A stretch of 64,000 nucleotides of DNA from Oegoconia quadripuncta (taxonomy: Eukaryota; Arthropoda; Insecta; Lepidoptera; Autostichidae): contig OX438758.1 in the NCBI GenBank assembly GCA_949316235.1, positions 12,867,731 to 12,931,730 on the forward strand. The letters are read 5' to 3'. Both the position numbers and the translations under genes were made by a program. Below, one piece after another: positions 34,091 to 44,659 of this stretch (position 1 is its first letter; the number at the start of each line of letters is the position of its first letter). The notes under the pieces are model-generated. The model searched no databases and had not been told where the DNA came from. It saw nothing but the letters and a program-made list of their open reading frames with translations.

Positions 34091-34463
34091 ACGTTACACG
34101 GGAGGGGGAACAAATAAAAATGTGGAACTGAAAAATTGTATACGCACTTAATAATAATAAAATGTTCCCTTTCCATAAGGTCTTAAAATTTTGAATTACA
34201 AATCTTTCTAAATTGTCCGTTCTAATTATTATACGATAAAACCTACACGGGGATGTTAACAGTACACTTGACTTTCTAGCTTCTAAACGATAGATATCTA
34301 ATGCATGCAGAAATTATGAACGATTGCCGTTAGGTACTCATATTCTGTTACATGTTAATTTAAACCTGTTTCATTTAGATGTATGTAAAGCAAGTGAAAT
34401 CTATTACGCAACGCAGCGGCTACACTAATAAATAGCAATCTCAAAACATTACCAAGACATATA
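34091..34463. other. Unassigned AT-rich DNA
   Basis: No supported feature. Confidence 0.45.
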
Positions 34464-34885
34464 TTGGGTCTTTACCTATGAAATTAGAACTTTTTTTCTT
34501 CGTTAATCAGATGCACCAATTCCTGCGATTTTCCAAGCTATATCCAAATTTGTTTTTTATTTGGAAAATGGAATATTATTTCAAGGTTTCACATGAAATA
34601 TTTTCTAATTTCTGGGCTAAATCACATTAAAAAAAAATTTGAACAGAGCTCTTTTCATGTGCTTCCCATAATCATTTCTTAGATTCGCTGAAACTTTTAT
34701 AAAGCGGTTAATTTTAAAAATTAACGCTGCCTATAGTTAACTTAATGTTATCCGATCATACACACAAAGTTTAGTTAAATTTGAATTTGCCGTTCCCAAA
34801 AAAAAAAACAAAAATGTTTGTATGGAGAAAACAGTCTTAATGAAATTCTTCATACAAAACGCCAATTTGATAAGTAAGGACCTAA
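34464..34885. mobile_element. Mariner-type MITE, copy 3, inverted
   Basis: 422 bp between TA dinucleotides (34462-34463 and 34886-34887). The left end TTGGGTCTTTACCTATGAAA equals the right end of the 14274 copy, so this copy is in the opposite orientation. Confidence 0.85.
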
Positions 34886-35444
34886 TATCATACCTACTAA
34901 CTATTCATCGCTACCATCCTCCAAACCTCGAAGCCCTCCAAGACACAAGGTCATATATTTAAAAATACCAAACGATTGGCAAAAAACCCAACCTGTTTCC
35001 ATTATGAAAGTTATTTCGGAACTTGTTGTTATGTATTTAAACATTAGTATGCAAATTCGTATCATACCCTTTGGCGGGTGGCCGTACTATCAATAAAGAC
35101 GGCCCAGGTGTCAACCGTTGTCATGGCAACCGGTTCCCTACCGTGCTTGTGAATGGCGTAACCTGATTTAGGGATGGAGAGGCTGGGTTCTCGTTATTCT
35201 GGTCTGGTGGATAAAGCGAAACGATCGAATGCATTCCCTGCGCTACGCGCTTTGTGTGTGTTCCAGATGTTAGCAGTTCGTTTATTGCATGACTGCAATC
35301 ACTAATTTGAGCGTTCACCTGCGCGCATTTAGCTTTACGTTCTATGAGGCTTCAAAGAAAAAATAATACGAACTCATTTCTTCCAGTGTGTGTCACCAAA
35401 TACTTATTTCCTATTACTAATGTAAGGTGTAACAAAAGGTTATA
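34886..35444. other. Unassigned DNA with an X-box-like site
   Basis: 35090-35320 is GC-richer and not visibly repeated. A 65-codon minus frame (35121-35318) has no known motif. Confidence 0.4.
35117..35130. promoter_or_regulatory. RFX X-box-like motif, one mismatch from palindrome
   Basis: GTTGTCATGGCAAC differs at one base from the perfect GTTGCCATGGCAAC form bound by RFX transcription factors (established motif). No gene start is identified nearby. A chance match is possible. Confidence 0.35.
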
Positions 35445-35531
35445 CAGAGTCAATTTGAATTCGTTTAATTCCCATTAACTGCGATGACGCCACCATTGAT
35501 TACAAATAACTTTCCCCAAGGTACCATAGTC

Positions 35532-35654
35532 AATTGAACAATCAATCAAATACGCTTTATTGTTTAAATAAGGAAGGTACATTTAAATATCTTATAGAAA
35601 CTACAAATTAGGCGGCCATATCGCTTACAGCCTACAGCATACAGCAGCTTACAG
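35532..35654 (-). mobile_element. RTE-like LINE 3' end, nested, with target duplication
   Basis: The minus strand reads GCGATATGGCCGCCTAATTT and ends ACAATAAAGCGTATTTGATT. CATAGTC flanks it at 35525-35531 and 35655-35661. The module parallels 13228-13345. Confidence 0.75.
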
Positions 35655-35826
35655 CATAGTCGTTGTATTCGATCAAAAAAATTTCGATTACCGATACAAA
35701 CAATACCATTCTGAAACCACATTTCGTATAGATGTCCAACAATTTTCGGCTGGTGACCCCACTCATGATTACGAACAACTATCCACTAAGAACTAAAGCC
35801 GAAAATTGTTGGACTTCCATACTAAA

Positions 35827-36001
35827 TTCCATACTGCTGGAGAATCCCTCATCGCTCAGGCTGCCCCACTTATTCTGGGGTGGACACCTTCCTCAAAGGC
35901 CGGCAACGCATCTGTGACCCTTTTGGTGTTGCGGGTGCCCATGGGCGGCGGTGATTGCTTTCCATCAGGTGACCCGCATGCTCGTTTGCCGCCCTCTCAT
36001 A

Positions 36002-36026
<25 letters not shown>
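35827..36026 (+). mobile_element. L3-type poly-A retroelement, nested, with target duplication
   Basis: A 200-bp insertion flanked by ACTAAA (35821-35826 and 36027-36032). It contains CCGGCAACGCATCTGTGACC, then GGGCGGCGGTGATTGC, and ends in a 24-base poly-A after CTCATAT. The clean tail and duplication suggest a recent insertion. Confidence 0.85.
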
Positions 36027-36032
<6 letters not shown>

Positions 36033-36212
36033 GGCGGTTTCAGAATAGTTTACTGTGTATGGGTAATCGAAAAATTCTTGATCGAACTCAGATATGGTTC
36101 CCTAGTGGATAGTTGTCGGTAATCAGGAGTGAAGTCATCAGTAAACAGGAATTACAAGAATTAACGAAACTTAATCTGCAATAAAAAACTTTAAATTGGT
36201 TTTTCCTTCCGA

Positions 36213-36335
36213 GGGTTTGCCGGAAGAAATCTCTTACAGAGATAAGCTCGCCTTTCGTGTATTGTAATTTCTGTCCTATGTTTGTTCAATTTATGTTTGT
36301 ATACTTATAAGCAATAAAGCGTTAAGTTAAATTAA
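36213..36335 (+). mobile_element. RTE-like LINE 3' UTR
   Basis: GGTTTGCCGGAAGAAATCTC, TTACAGAGATAAGCTCGCC and GCAATAAAGCGTTAAG. The inverted GAAATCTCTTACAGAGAT block can form a stem. Confidence 0.7.
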
Positions 36336-36537
36336 TTAGATCTACGAGTAATCCTTACTGATTAACATAACTTAGAAATATTTTGCTACACATACAGGAG
36401 AGCGGGATCTTCTAATACAAGCAAATATTTGCTTAAAAGGAAGCCGAAAACCCTGTGAATGTTTACCTTTAGTTGAGGAAATAAACTCTTCACTTTATTC
36501 CTCCATCGTTATCTATTACTGTTTGCTTTTTACAGGA
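36336..36537. other. Unassigned DNA
   Basis: No supported feature. Confidence 0.4.
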
Positions 36538-36862
36538 AAAACAAAGAACCTGCGAGCTACTTGCGCCGGTTCTTTTCACACAAGTTTTTCACTAACAGAA
36601 GCGGTAGTAGTTTTGACATAAGTAGGTACCTAGTTACTATCTCATAAGAAACGTACCAGTCCTGTTATTAGACAATACATTTATATACCTACTTTGACAT
36701 TCAATAAGTGATATTAATCTAATAACACATGTGTACATGATTTGGATAGGTATTACTCTAGAACGAAGCTTTTAGATATCTATTGTTAAAGATGTAAAGA
36801 GTGACACCTGTTGTGTATGCCTTTAAATAAATAAATACTTGAAGTTTAAGTTTAAGTTCAGT
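36538..36862 (+). mobile_element. LINE-like 3' UTR with (TTTAAG)n tail
   Basis: GAGCTACTTGCGCCGGTTCT resembles the L1-family 3' UTR core (GAGTTTCTTGC...GTTCTTCTC). The segment ends in AAATAAATACTTGAAG and a TTTAAG repeat. Confidence 0.5.
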
Positions 36863-36899
36863 TGCTGAACATACATATTCGTCAATTTTTAAAATATGC

Positions 36900-37012
36900 T
36901 TTAGGTATTATACGTAGAGATCTATTAAAGAGATAAGTTCACCTTTGTCCGCGACCTATCGTTTATACTCTGTTATATGTAATATTTTGGTGCAATAAAG
37001 AATATATAATTA
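36900..37012 (+). mobile_element. RTE-like LINE 3' UTR
   Basis: GATCTATTAAAGAGATAAGT, TCACCTTTGTCCGCGACC and GGTGCAATAAAGAATATA. Parallels 36213-36335. Confidence 0.65.
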
Positions 37013-37051
37013 ATGTTCTACAAACTATCAGTGATATCTTCCACGCAAACC

Positions 37052-37630
37052 TATCAGTCCAGGATACAAACAAGTCTTCCTTGTATTTTTACTACAAAAA
37101 TTAAAATGTATTTAAAATATATGGAATGGAAATCTGAAATATCTGATTATGTACTTACCCTGAGTAAACTATATAATATAGGTGCAAACAAGTAATGAGT
37201 AAACTTCCTTGTATTTTTACTATAAAAATTAAAATGTATTTAAATTATATGGAATGGAAATTTGAAATATCTGATTATGTACTTACCCTGAGTAAACTAT
37301 ATAGGTGTACGTCACTTTGATCAAATAATTTTTTTAAATATATCAGTCCAGGATACAAACAAGTAATCTTCCTTGTATTTTTACTACAAAAATTAAATTG
37401 TATTTAAATTACATGGAATGGAAATCTGAAATATCTGATTATGTACTTACCCTGAGTAAACTATATAATATAGGTGCAAACAAGTAATGAGTAAACTTCC
37501 TTGTATTTTTACTATAAAAATTAAAATGTATTTAAATTATATGGAATGGAAATTTGAAATATCTGATTATGTATTTACCCTGAGTAAACTTATATAGGTA
37601 TACGTCACTTTGATCAAATAATTTTTAAAT
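37052..37630. repeat. Tandem array: two 289-bp units, each a diverged dimer
   Basis: TATCAGTCCAGGATACAAAC recurs at 37052 and 37341 (period 289). Inside each unit, CTTCCTTGTATTTTTACTA recurs after about 129 bp (37075, 37204, 37368, 37496). The order is therefore A-B-A-B, with A-A and B-B more alike than A-B. The B monomer adds TACGTCACTTTGATCAAATA. This is a higher-order repeat of satellite type. Confidence 0.9.
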
Positions 37631-37660
37631 AGTTAAACCATCCGCACTCAAATAGAATAG

Positions 37661-37888
37661 AACCAACCCCTCTCTTCCCGGTGGGTGTCGTAAAAAGCGA
37701 CTAAGGGACTTTCCACCAAAAACATCCATTTTTTGCACGTTGGAACGGCGATGGGCTCATTTCTGTATTATTTCTTAAGGTGAACCGTGGATGTTGTTTC
37801 AATCATTAAACTCCAAACATTATTGTTTTGGTATATCTCTGGCCACCCCCTTTGGGATAAAGGTTGTGACATTATGTATGTATGTAAG
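37661..37888 (+). mobile_element. RTE-like LINE 3' region with ATTATGTATG tail
   Basis: CCCGGTGGGTGTCGTAAAAA, GCGACTAAGGGACTTTCC, TGGAACGGCGATGGGCTC, and an end of GACATTATGTATGTATGTAA. The terminal tail equals that after the pol fragment at 28486-28968, so both belong to related RTE-like elements. Confidence 0.65.
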
Positions 37889-38224
37889 TAAATCATTAGA
37901 ACCCATTAAGGTGGCTATGTTATCATCGTTTATAATCTACTTACCCATTATAAATAAAGTTAATGGACTGAGACATTGAAAAGTTAAGTGTGTCTGTGAT
38001 CAATTTTCAAAATAGTTTGTCCATTTTCTAATTTTAGACGATAAAAATAAACATAGTTACCTATTTGTATATAGGTATACCTTCACAGTAGGTACAGTCA
38101 GCTTCATAGTTTTTAATTCAGGACTATTTTAAATGATTAATAGTAGTAAGCTGCTTGTTTAAGCTGTATCATCCGCAGTTCTCTAAAATGGTAGTCAAGG
38201 CAAGAGTGTCACATTAGACCTGCA
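37889..38224. other. Unassigned AT-rich DNA
   Basis: No supported feature. Confidence 0.45.
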
Positions 38225-38530
38225 TTTGTCATCAATATCCCCACTGTTGGGCCACAGCCTACGCTCACTGGGAGAGGGTATATGGGTCATAATCCACCAC
38301 GCGGGCCCAGTGCGGATTGGTGGGATTTATGTCAGACAGGTGGCCATCTGACAGTCAGTGTTATGTCGGCCACCGACTTGGCTAAACGACTGTTTTCAAT
38401 TGAAAACAAACGGGACCGACTATTTAACGTGTTCTCCGAAAACACGCGAATAAAAATTCTACTAGTCGTCACCCAAGCTGATGATGAAAACGAATGCTGT
38501 GGTTGGTTAAACTTGAATAGCAACCTCGCA
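38225..38530 (+). repeat. Interspersed repeat, D family (longest copy)
   Basis: CCCCACTGTTGGGCCACAGC, ATGGGTCATAATCCACCACG, ACAGGTGGCCATCTGACAGT, CCACCGACTTGGCTAAACGA. Parts recur at 105-290, 18810-18905 and 59100-59215. The CATAATCCACCACG part also matches the tail of the SINE-C element at 42290-42545, so this may be a composite. Confidence 0.6.
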
Positions 38531-38576
38531 ACAATTAATTATGTTGTAATGTAACAACATTCATCAACTGGCTAGC

Positions 38577-38774
38577 TACCACCATCTTATCTAAATCTGC
38601 CGCCAAACAGCAATGTTAATGGCATTGTTGTGTTCCGGTTGTCAGGATAAGATAGCCAGTCCCCCAAATGTGTTGGGGTTTCCGGGTCAGTACGCTTTCA
38701 TCTTCGACTTCATCTTCACTTAATATTAGGTGTGATTGAGGTCAAGTACCAACCCGTTGTGCATAAAAAAAAAA
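38577..38774 (+). mobile_element. SINE-A copy 6, 5'-truncated
   Basis: Starts CTGGCTAGCTACCACCATCT and ends CCGTTGTGCATAAAAAAAAA. The family stem ATCTTATCT...AGGATAAGAT is retained. Confidence 0.9.
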
Positions 38775-38934
38775 TGTAGAACATGACGCCGACTGTACTA
38801 TCGGGGTGCTGAGGGAAATAGTATGGAGGAGTGAGGAGTGGGGTGGGAAGGAGACAAACAATGGTAAAGGACAGATTGTGGGCGAGATAAACGACGTTAG
38901 AAACTCGACCCCAAGTAATACTGAAAGACAAGGC

Positions 38935-39160
38935 ACCTAGACCTACTTGCTAAGCGTTTCCCTTCTTCGGTCCGGACTACTAACATACGGAACTCCCTGC
39001 CAGCATGTCTGAGTTTCGCGAATCGTACAATCTTAGGATCGTCAAGTCAAGGGTGAACAGGCATTTACTGGAATCGCGTGCTTCACCTTCAGCTACAATG
39101 TCACTTTCCACCAGCATGAGATTATGGTCAATGTATGTTGTCTTTCTTAAAACGTAACTT
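38935..39160 (+). mobile_element. L2-family LINE C-terminal fragment
   Basis: One frame reads SMSEFRESYNLRIVKSRVNR and then HLLESRASPSATMS, parallel to the C-termini at 31284-31521 and 47769-48040. Upstream the frame is broken. No poly-A tail is evident. Confidence 0.7.
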
Positions 39161-39273
39161 GATAAGTATACTTAATATTAGTTACAAAATGTAATTGGAT
39201 ACTGGGTTATTTTTTGTTTTACAGTTATTCAATTCAACTTCATAATATTGTTTTTATCTGTTTTGTTTTATTG

Positions 39274-39600
39274 TTTTATCCACAACGAGTTAGCACTTGA
39301 CTTGAATTACACCTGATGTTAAGTGAAGATGAAGCCGAAGGTGGTAGCTTATTGACCCGGAAACCCCAACTTATTTGGGGGACTGGCTATCTTATCTCTG
39401 ACAACCGGAACATAACAATGCTATTAACATTGCTGTTTGGCGGTATTTAGATAAGATGGTGGTAGCTAGCCAGGCGGACATGTAATATGCCCTACCACCA
39501 ACCAAACCGAGTACTTAAACATGTACCCCGCTGGGGATCGAACCCGCGACCTCCGAAACGTAAACCCAATGTTGTTTACATTGAGCCACGGAGGCGGTTA
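39274..39600 (-). mobile_element. SINE-A copy 7, full length
   Basis: Minus strand from head (CCGCCTCCGTGGCTCAATGT, B-box GGTTCGATCCCC) to a tail reading CGTTGTGGATAAAACA. The head retains both promoter boxes. Four bases of the AATCTGCCGCC block are missing. Confidence 0.9.
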
Positions 39601-41977
39601 AGAGCCTTGTCCCCAAGTGTTTACATAAAATTTTGCAATTCGAGTTTGACCCATTTCTCGAGGGATTAGGTAAACTGAAATCTTTTACTTATTACTCGTA
39701 TGTAAGTAAGTACCTAAGCAAATGAGTCGATTCGACAACAATTAGTGTCCAATGATGACCGAAAGGCAATTCTTATTTGATCTCAGAGATGAGATCTTTT
39801 AACATACTGTTTTCGAAACTCGTTTCTTTTATAGGTATTTTAATTACTTATCTGTTTTCTAGTCAGTCTCTAAAATCTAAGCTGATAGATCATGGAGGCG
39901 GCTACATCAAAATAACCGTTTTCTATCGAAAGAGAGAATTTAACACATTTACCATTTGAATTAGCATTCGAATAACTCAACACCCACAGAGAATATCTAT
40001 ATAAAACAGACGTCAGCGTGGCGCTGCGCATGTCGGCAATTAAATTAAAACTGTCCATCCGTCGGACCACTCGTTAAGCCCCTCAAAACCCAGCACAGCT
40101 GGAATACTGACCTTTAAATAGACAACCAGGTCAAACAGTAATGTTTCGGATTTTATATAAATCGACCTAGATATCAGATTTATGAAAACTTATTATCGGT
40201 GCCAATGTCGTCTTGTGTTTGGGCAAGTATTTCACAGGAAATAAACAATTTTATTTTTTAGAATCATTACTTGAGTGTTAGATAAAACAAGATTTAAATG
40301 GAAAGACCATACTAATATCTCGATACAACTGTCTGCTTTTTAATAACTCGAAAGCATCGAAAGGTATATTTAACCGTTAACTAGTAACCACAGAGAGTAC
40401 TAAACTTCGAATCTTAGTCGGTTTGGCGCTGGTGCGCTCGAAGATGGCTAACAGAGCCGCAACAACACCGCAATGTGGGTCTCCCGTGTGCAATGTGGGC
40501 ACGTAAGCACACCTTCCACGTAGTGATAAAAATGGCTGCGGGTGGACGGGTTTTTGGCTCGTCGAGGTCAGCTTTATTTGTCGAGATTGTCTACTCGCCT
40601 ATGCGTATAAGCGAGAAGACAATGAAAGAAACAAATTGTATATTGTCACAAAACACATTGTTTACTACTTTTCAAACACTCGATACGTTTATCGATAACT
40701 CGTCGATATCGATGCCGCGCACACGAAGTGTGTCGGGCCTCTTGCATTTTCCACACGATTAGCGCTGATCGGATGCGATGAAAAATTGCCATCGGAGGCG
40801 GGTCACGTCTTAGACATGCTCTTAGGGGATCGATATTGATTCCATTATGGCGTCGTATATATTAAACTAGTGGATGGCGTGTGTCAAAGAAAGTTACATC
40901 ATAAGAGAAAGATTTCTTTAACGATATTTTTTTAAATAACAGCTTATTTAGCAAATGACTCCATGGTACAGAGTTATTGGTAAAGGGGGTACAGATCTGT
41001 TACGGTGCGATAGTAGATTTTTGAATACTTATTGACTAAATAAAGATAAAGTACGTGAATCTGTAGTTTTTCCAATGCCCATTCAAAAGCTAACGACTCA
41101 AAATTGCACCCCTGACTTGCACCTTCGACTCCGGCCAAAATCAATTATTTCGTTATTTTTGATTTAGATTTAGTAGGTACTAATGTAATTATACCTCATT
41201 TGTTCAAATGGGCTGAGGTGTTTAGGCTGTAGGTGTTAATATACAGAAGGTACTGTATATATCGGACGCGTTTGAATACAGTACCTTTCTTTTGCCATCG
41301 CCGTACTCGGGTATAAAAAGGATTTTCTTTAAGGATTCGAATTGCGGATAACTAATTTTTTCGTCGTTCATTAAAAAGTACACAGACAATGAGTTACGCG
41401 TTTTAAAATGCCTAGAACGAAATACTGTCAACATTAAAAACAAAAAAAAAACGAAACAAGGGAATGACGAAAGTAGCATTACAGATGTAATGGCAAGGAA
41501 CAATAGAAAAACGACCAGTCGCAAAGTAGGCGACGCGACTAAACGCGCGTCCACGTGGTCGTTAGCCACGCTCGGATTGGGCTGCATCGGTAGAAAACGT
41601 TGACAACTAACTGTAATTTTTCACGCTACGCCTAATCGTGCGACTTTCTAATCGTCGGCCCTCGCATTTCTATTTATAGTTTGGAAATCATTTGAATGGT
41701 AGGTGGTAAATGCAAAATGTATTGTATGCATCATCAATTGGTGAATTACTGCGGTTAAAAGATGCTCGCTCGCTTTAATCTTATTCAGACGGGTTATGAT
41801 GTCAAGTGACAAGCATTATTCCGGTTATTTATTACTTTTATCAATATTTCCTTTGGATTAATCGTTTCCCGGAACTTTCGTATTTAGAAAATTTGTTGAA
41901 ACATTGACTTTGAAACTTCCCTTAATCACCATCGAAACATCATAGCACAGAATGACTATATCGGAATGCGTAAACTC
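39601..41977. other. 2.4 kb of unassigned DNA, GC-richer and promoter-like in places
   Basis: No repeat recognised. 40380-40870 has TATCGATA (40690-40697), ATGGC words (AAGATGGC at 40441; AAAATGGC at 40529) and a tandem GCAATGTGGG. This is the largest apparently single-copy block and the best place to look for host regulatory DNA. Confidence 0.4.
41222..41587 (-). CDS. Hypothetical small membrane protein (weak)
   Basis: A 121-codon frame starting at 41587. Residues about 24-56 form a long hydrophobic stretch (LRLVVFLLFLAITSVMLL, then SSFPCFVFFLFLMLTVF), enough for one or two membrane segments, preceded by a polar N-terminus and followed by RSRHFKTR. I recognise no family. It lies in DNA without visible repeats. 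No splice, promoter or polyadenylation evidence is decisive, and AT-rich DNA yields such frames by chance. Confidence 0.15.
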   Translation of the reverse strand: MQPNPSVANDHVDARLVASPTLRLVVFLLFLAITSVMLLSSFPCFVFFLFLMLTVFRSRHFKTRNSLSVYFLMNDEKISYPQFESLKKILFIPEYGDGKRKVLYSNASDIYSTFCILTPTA

Positions 41978-42290
41978 ACTCCTGTTTCCCGTACTGGTAG
42001 TCAGATACAGACTTCAATTTGCTACAATCCTGACACACCTCTTTCACTCACCCTCAGAACATTGCTCATGCACACTCGTCGCCCAGGATACTCTTGATTA
42101 GATTTGATCGTGGCACGTTCGCCGTGGTCTTCCTCTTCCAAATACTACTATCTTCATTCGTCTCGTTAATCTCTTTCGACGGTCTTCTTCAATTCATCTC
42201 CTCCACATGCCCAAACCATCTAAGAATACCCATTTCATTTGTTACTACACCGTATAACTCCCGAGTTACCTTGTACACAGAATACAATGA
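41978..42290 (-). pseudogene. RTE-like pol C-terminal fragment, decayed
   Basis: The minus strand shows [11 protein letters not shown] and then a stop. Beyond frameshifts, further pieces match 28550-28945, including a CCACGGCGAACG...CACGATCAAAT block and a GTGTGTCAGGATTGTAGCAA block encoding CQD-like residues. Several stops and shifts. Confidence 0.75.
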
Positions 42291-42545
42291 TAGCTTTGGA
42301 GTATGGGCCATAGTCCGCCACGCTGGCACAGTACGGGTTGGAGACTTCACCGAAGTTTTTAATTTCTGAGACATGTACCTAGGTATCCTCACGATGTTTT
42401 CCTTCACCGTTTAAGATCAGTCTGATAAATGCACATAAGTAATTAAATTTAAAAACTCGTTGGTACATAGCCTGCCTGGGGATGGAACCCGGATCTCCTA
42501 AATTGGGAGACTATGTCTCCTCCACTGAGCCACCGACGCTGAACG
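42290..42545 (-). mobile_element. SINE-C (tRNA-headed SINE), decayed
   Basis: Minus-strand head TCGGTGGCTCAGTGGAGGA (A-box-like) and CGGGTTCCATCCCCAGGC (B-box with changes). The body contains GGTGAAGGAAAACATCGTGA, a block I know from widespread lepidopteran SINEs (family knowledge). The tail resembles the D-family CATAATCCACCACG block. Confidence 0.7.
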
Positions 42546-43459
42546 ACCGATAGTAATGTATAACATGGTATAACTTAAACATGAGCAAGATTTGACTGCG
42601 TTTTTCTAGTCATCGGTTTAAAATTGATACAGATTTTTAAATGCTTTAAAAACTTCAATAAAATGATAAAAGATTCCGGGCTAAGTCCTGAAACAAATTT
42701 GGTAATATTTAACAAGGAGCTTCAGAGAACAATAATTATTTGGTTCTTATAAGTGGGAGTTCCGTACGTTTCGGGAGTGTCAGTAATTTAATAATCAATC
42801 TCTCTGTTTCCGAAGCGAAGCCGACATTGATAGATCATGGATAATACTTCAAGCCAGACAGGGCTAATTGTATGATTGATTTGTTAACTTATGTGCCATT
42901 TTTCCATTTTCTTTATCAGTCAGTACCTTTTGATAACAAATTTTCTTATTGAAATACTATCTGAGGCGCGAAGTGTTCTACTTGAAATATCAGAAGTCAC
43001 GACCTCCATATTGATGTGAAAAAGGCGGGATAGGGTTGGGTTATCAAAAGGCAAAATTCAATTCACGAGTCATCTGGAATTTTAAGCCCATGTTCCCAGA
43101 ATCGGGCAAACACGGGTATATTACTACAAGGGGCTCGGAATTGGCTACTCACGCTTTGAACCTGAGGTACAGTCTGAAACAGAATATACCTTTACAGGCT
43201 TGCATAATAACGAATTGAGTTTTCTACGGAAACCATGAACATTTTTGGACAAATTTTTAGAAATACATACAGCAATTAATAAGTTCAACAGTTGTAACGT
43301 TGCGTCTAGCGCCGTTACGATTATACCTTTAAAGTTACTTATTATTTCACATACTACTTCAACCTAATAGTAAAAGTTTCCTACGGAACCCTCAAATTAT
43401 TATTTCATTTAAAAAGGGTCTCGCCACGGTATTGCGGTACGCTAATCTGTCCAGTTGCG
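42546..43459. other. Unassigned DNA
   Basis: No supported feature. Confidence 0.45.
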
Positions 43460-43853
43460 ATGACGTCGTTAAGACGATTTCTAATTAGAGTGGGGGAACA
43501 CGAATCGTCCTCGGTTTGACCGCGACCTTGCTACCGGGAGAACACTGCTTCGGTTGCCACCTGAACCCTCTTAACTAAACTACGGAAGATCCCTCTAGGG
43601 ATCAAGGTCCTGAGTGACGACTTGTCGGCGTCGACATCCAGGTCTGCACCTGGGAGACATTCGGGGTAGATCTACCCTCCCCCGAAAACCGCTGATCCAG
43701 CCTTGACCTCGTCGTGTCGTCTACGAGAGGACTCGAGGGCTACGTCCACTGCAGCTCCAAGATCTTCGGGCCAGTGACCGTACGGGGAGATTTGCCGAGG
43801 GGTGCAGGGGAGTGAGCTGTTTGTAGAATAAACCCACTAAATTCAAATCAAAT
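43460..43853 (+). repeat. GC-rich island ending in AATAAA, possible retroelement 3' end
   Basis: About 390 bp far richer in GC than the flanks, with many CpG and TCGTCG words. It ends TTTGTAGAATAAACCCACTA then AAATTCAAATCAAA. The abrupt AT-rich end with a polyadenylation signal suggests a truncated retrocopy, but I recognise no coding domain and see no second copy. Confidence 0.4.
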
Positions 43854-44274
43854 TGGTATTCTTTTCTTCTATACCTACCTGCTGGCGGCTAAACGGCGCT
43901 AAAAGCCCTAAGAACAACCCTAACCGCCACACAGTATACTAAAAAGTACTATTGAAAAACATTAATGAAATCTCAATATGTATTATGCATGCTTGTAAAG
44001 GTTTATCTGTAGACTGTACAATTTCGACCGGCGACAGCAACGAACCGCAGCGACACTACCGATCCAGTTTGTATTTATTAGATACATTCAACAGTGTCGC
44101 CGTGCCATGTCGCGGTAGACTAGTCGTGACGCCGACCGCAGAGCGATAACACAAACATAATCACGTATTTCAACATCCTATCTCACGCAACGTGTCAAAG
44201 CAACTGATTCACCAAACCGCTGCGGGCGAAGCGTCTGTGCAGGCGTATTCGGAATCATACCTCTATACCGTCGC
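43854..44274. other. Unassigned DNA
   Basis: The 65-codon plus frame at 43952-44149 is unassigned. Confidence 0.4.
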
Positions 44275-44390
44275 CTTAGGTAGCAATAGAATCACGTAGG
44301 GCACCGTCTACCTTCAGTAGGCGTCGTGTCGACTACCACTGTTGATCCTAGCTTACAGGAGTTACAGTGGGAGGAGTGTGGAGGCGGGAT
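44275..44390 (+). repeat. Dispersed repeat F, copy 2
   Basis: AGAATCACGTAGGGCACCGT, TAGGCGTCGTGTCGA, CCACTGTTGATCCTAGCTTA and GGAGGCGGGA match 8205-8338. Confidence 0.65.
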
Positions 44391-44659
44391 CTGTCGCCTT
44401 AGCTGCTGCCATCGCTGGTCTCACAATTATACTTTTTACACAGTATTTTTTAAATTAGTGTAACATCTTAACTACTGTCTACTTTGAGTATGTGTAAATG
44501 TTGTTTCGACGTAGTCCAATGACCAAAGGAAAACATTTTGGACTAACTGCGATGTACTAATTAAAACGTTACCCACTCAATTACAACGACAATTATTGTC
44601 AGTAACATAATAAGAATCACTATTGGCATAAGTTTGGAATTAGTTTACTATAATATTTT

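Larger units (their letters stand above)
35445..36175. mobile_element. Long foldback element carrying two retroinsertions
   Basis: After removing two insertions, the left arm (35445-35745) and right arm (about 35800-36175) are inverted repeats over nearly the whole element. The centre is GTCCAACAATTTTCGGCT (35729-35746) and its exact complement (35809-35826). The left end CAGAGTCAATTTGAATTCG pairs roughly with the right end. A shorter relative is at 60130-60372. No transposase. Confidence 0.8.

Noticed and set aside
38282..38554. 90-codon plus frame
   Set aside because: It lies wholly in the D-family repeat, whose other copies do not keep the frame.
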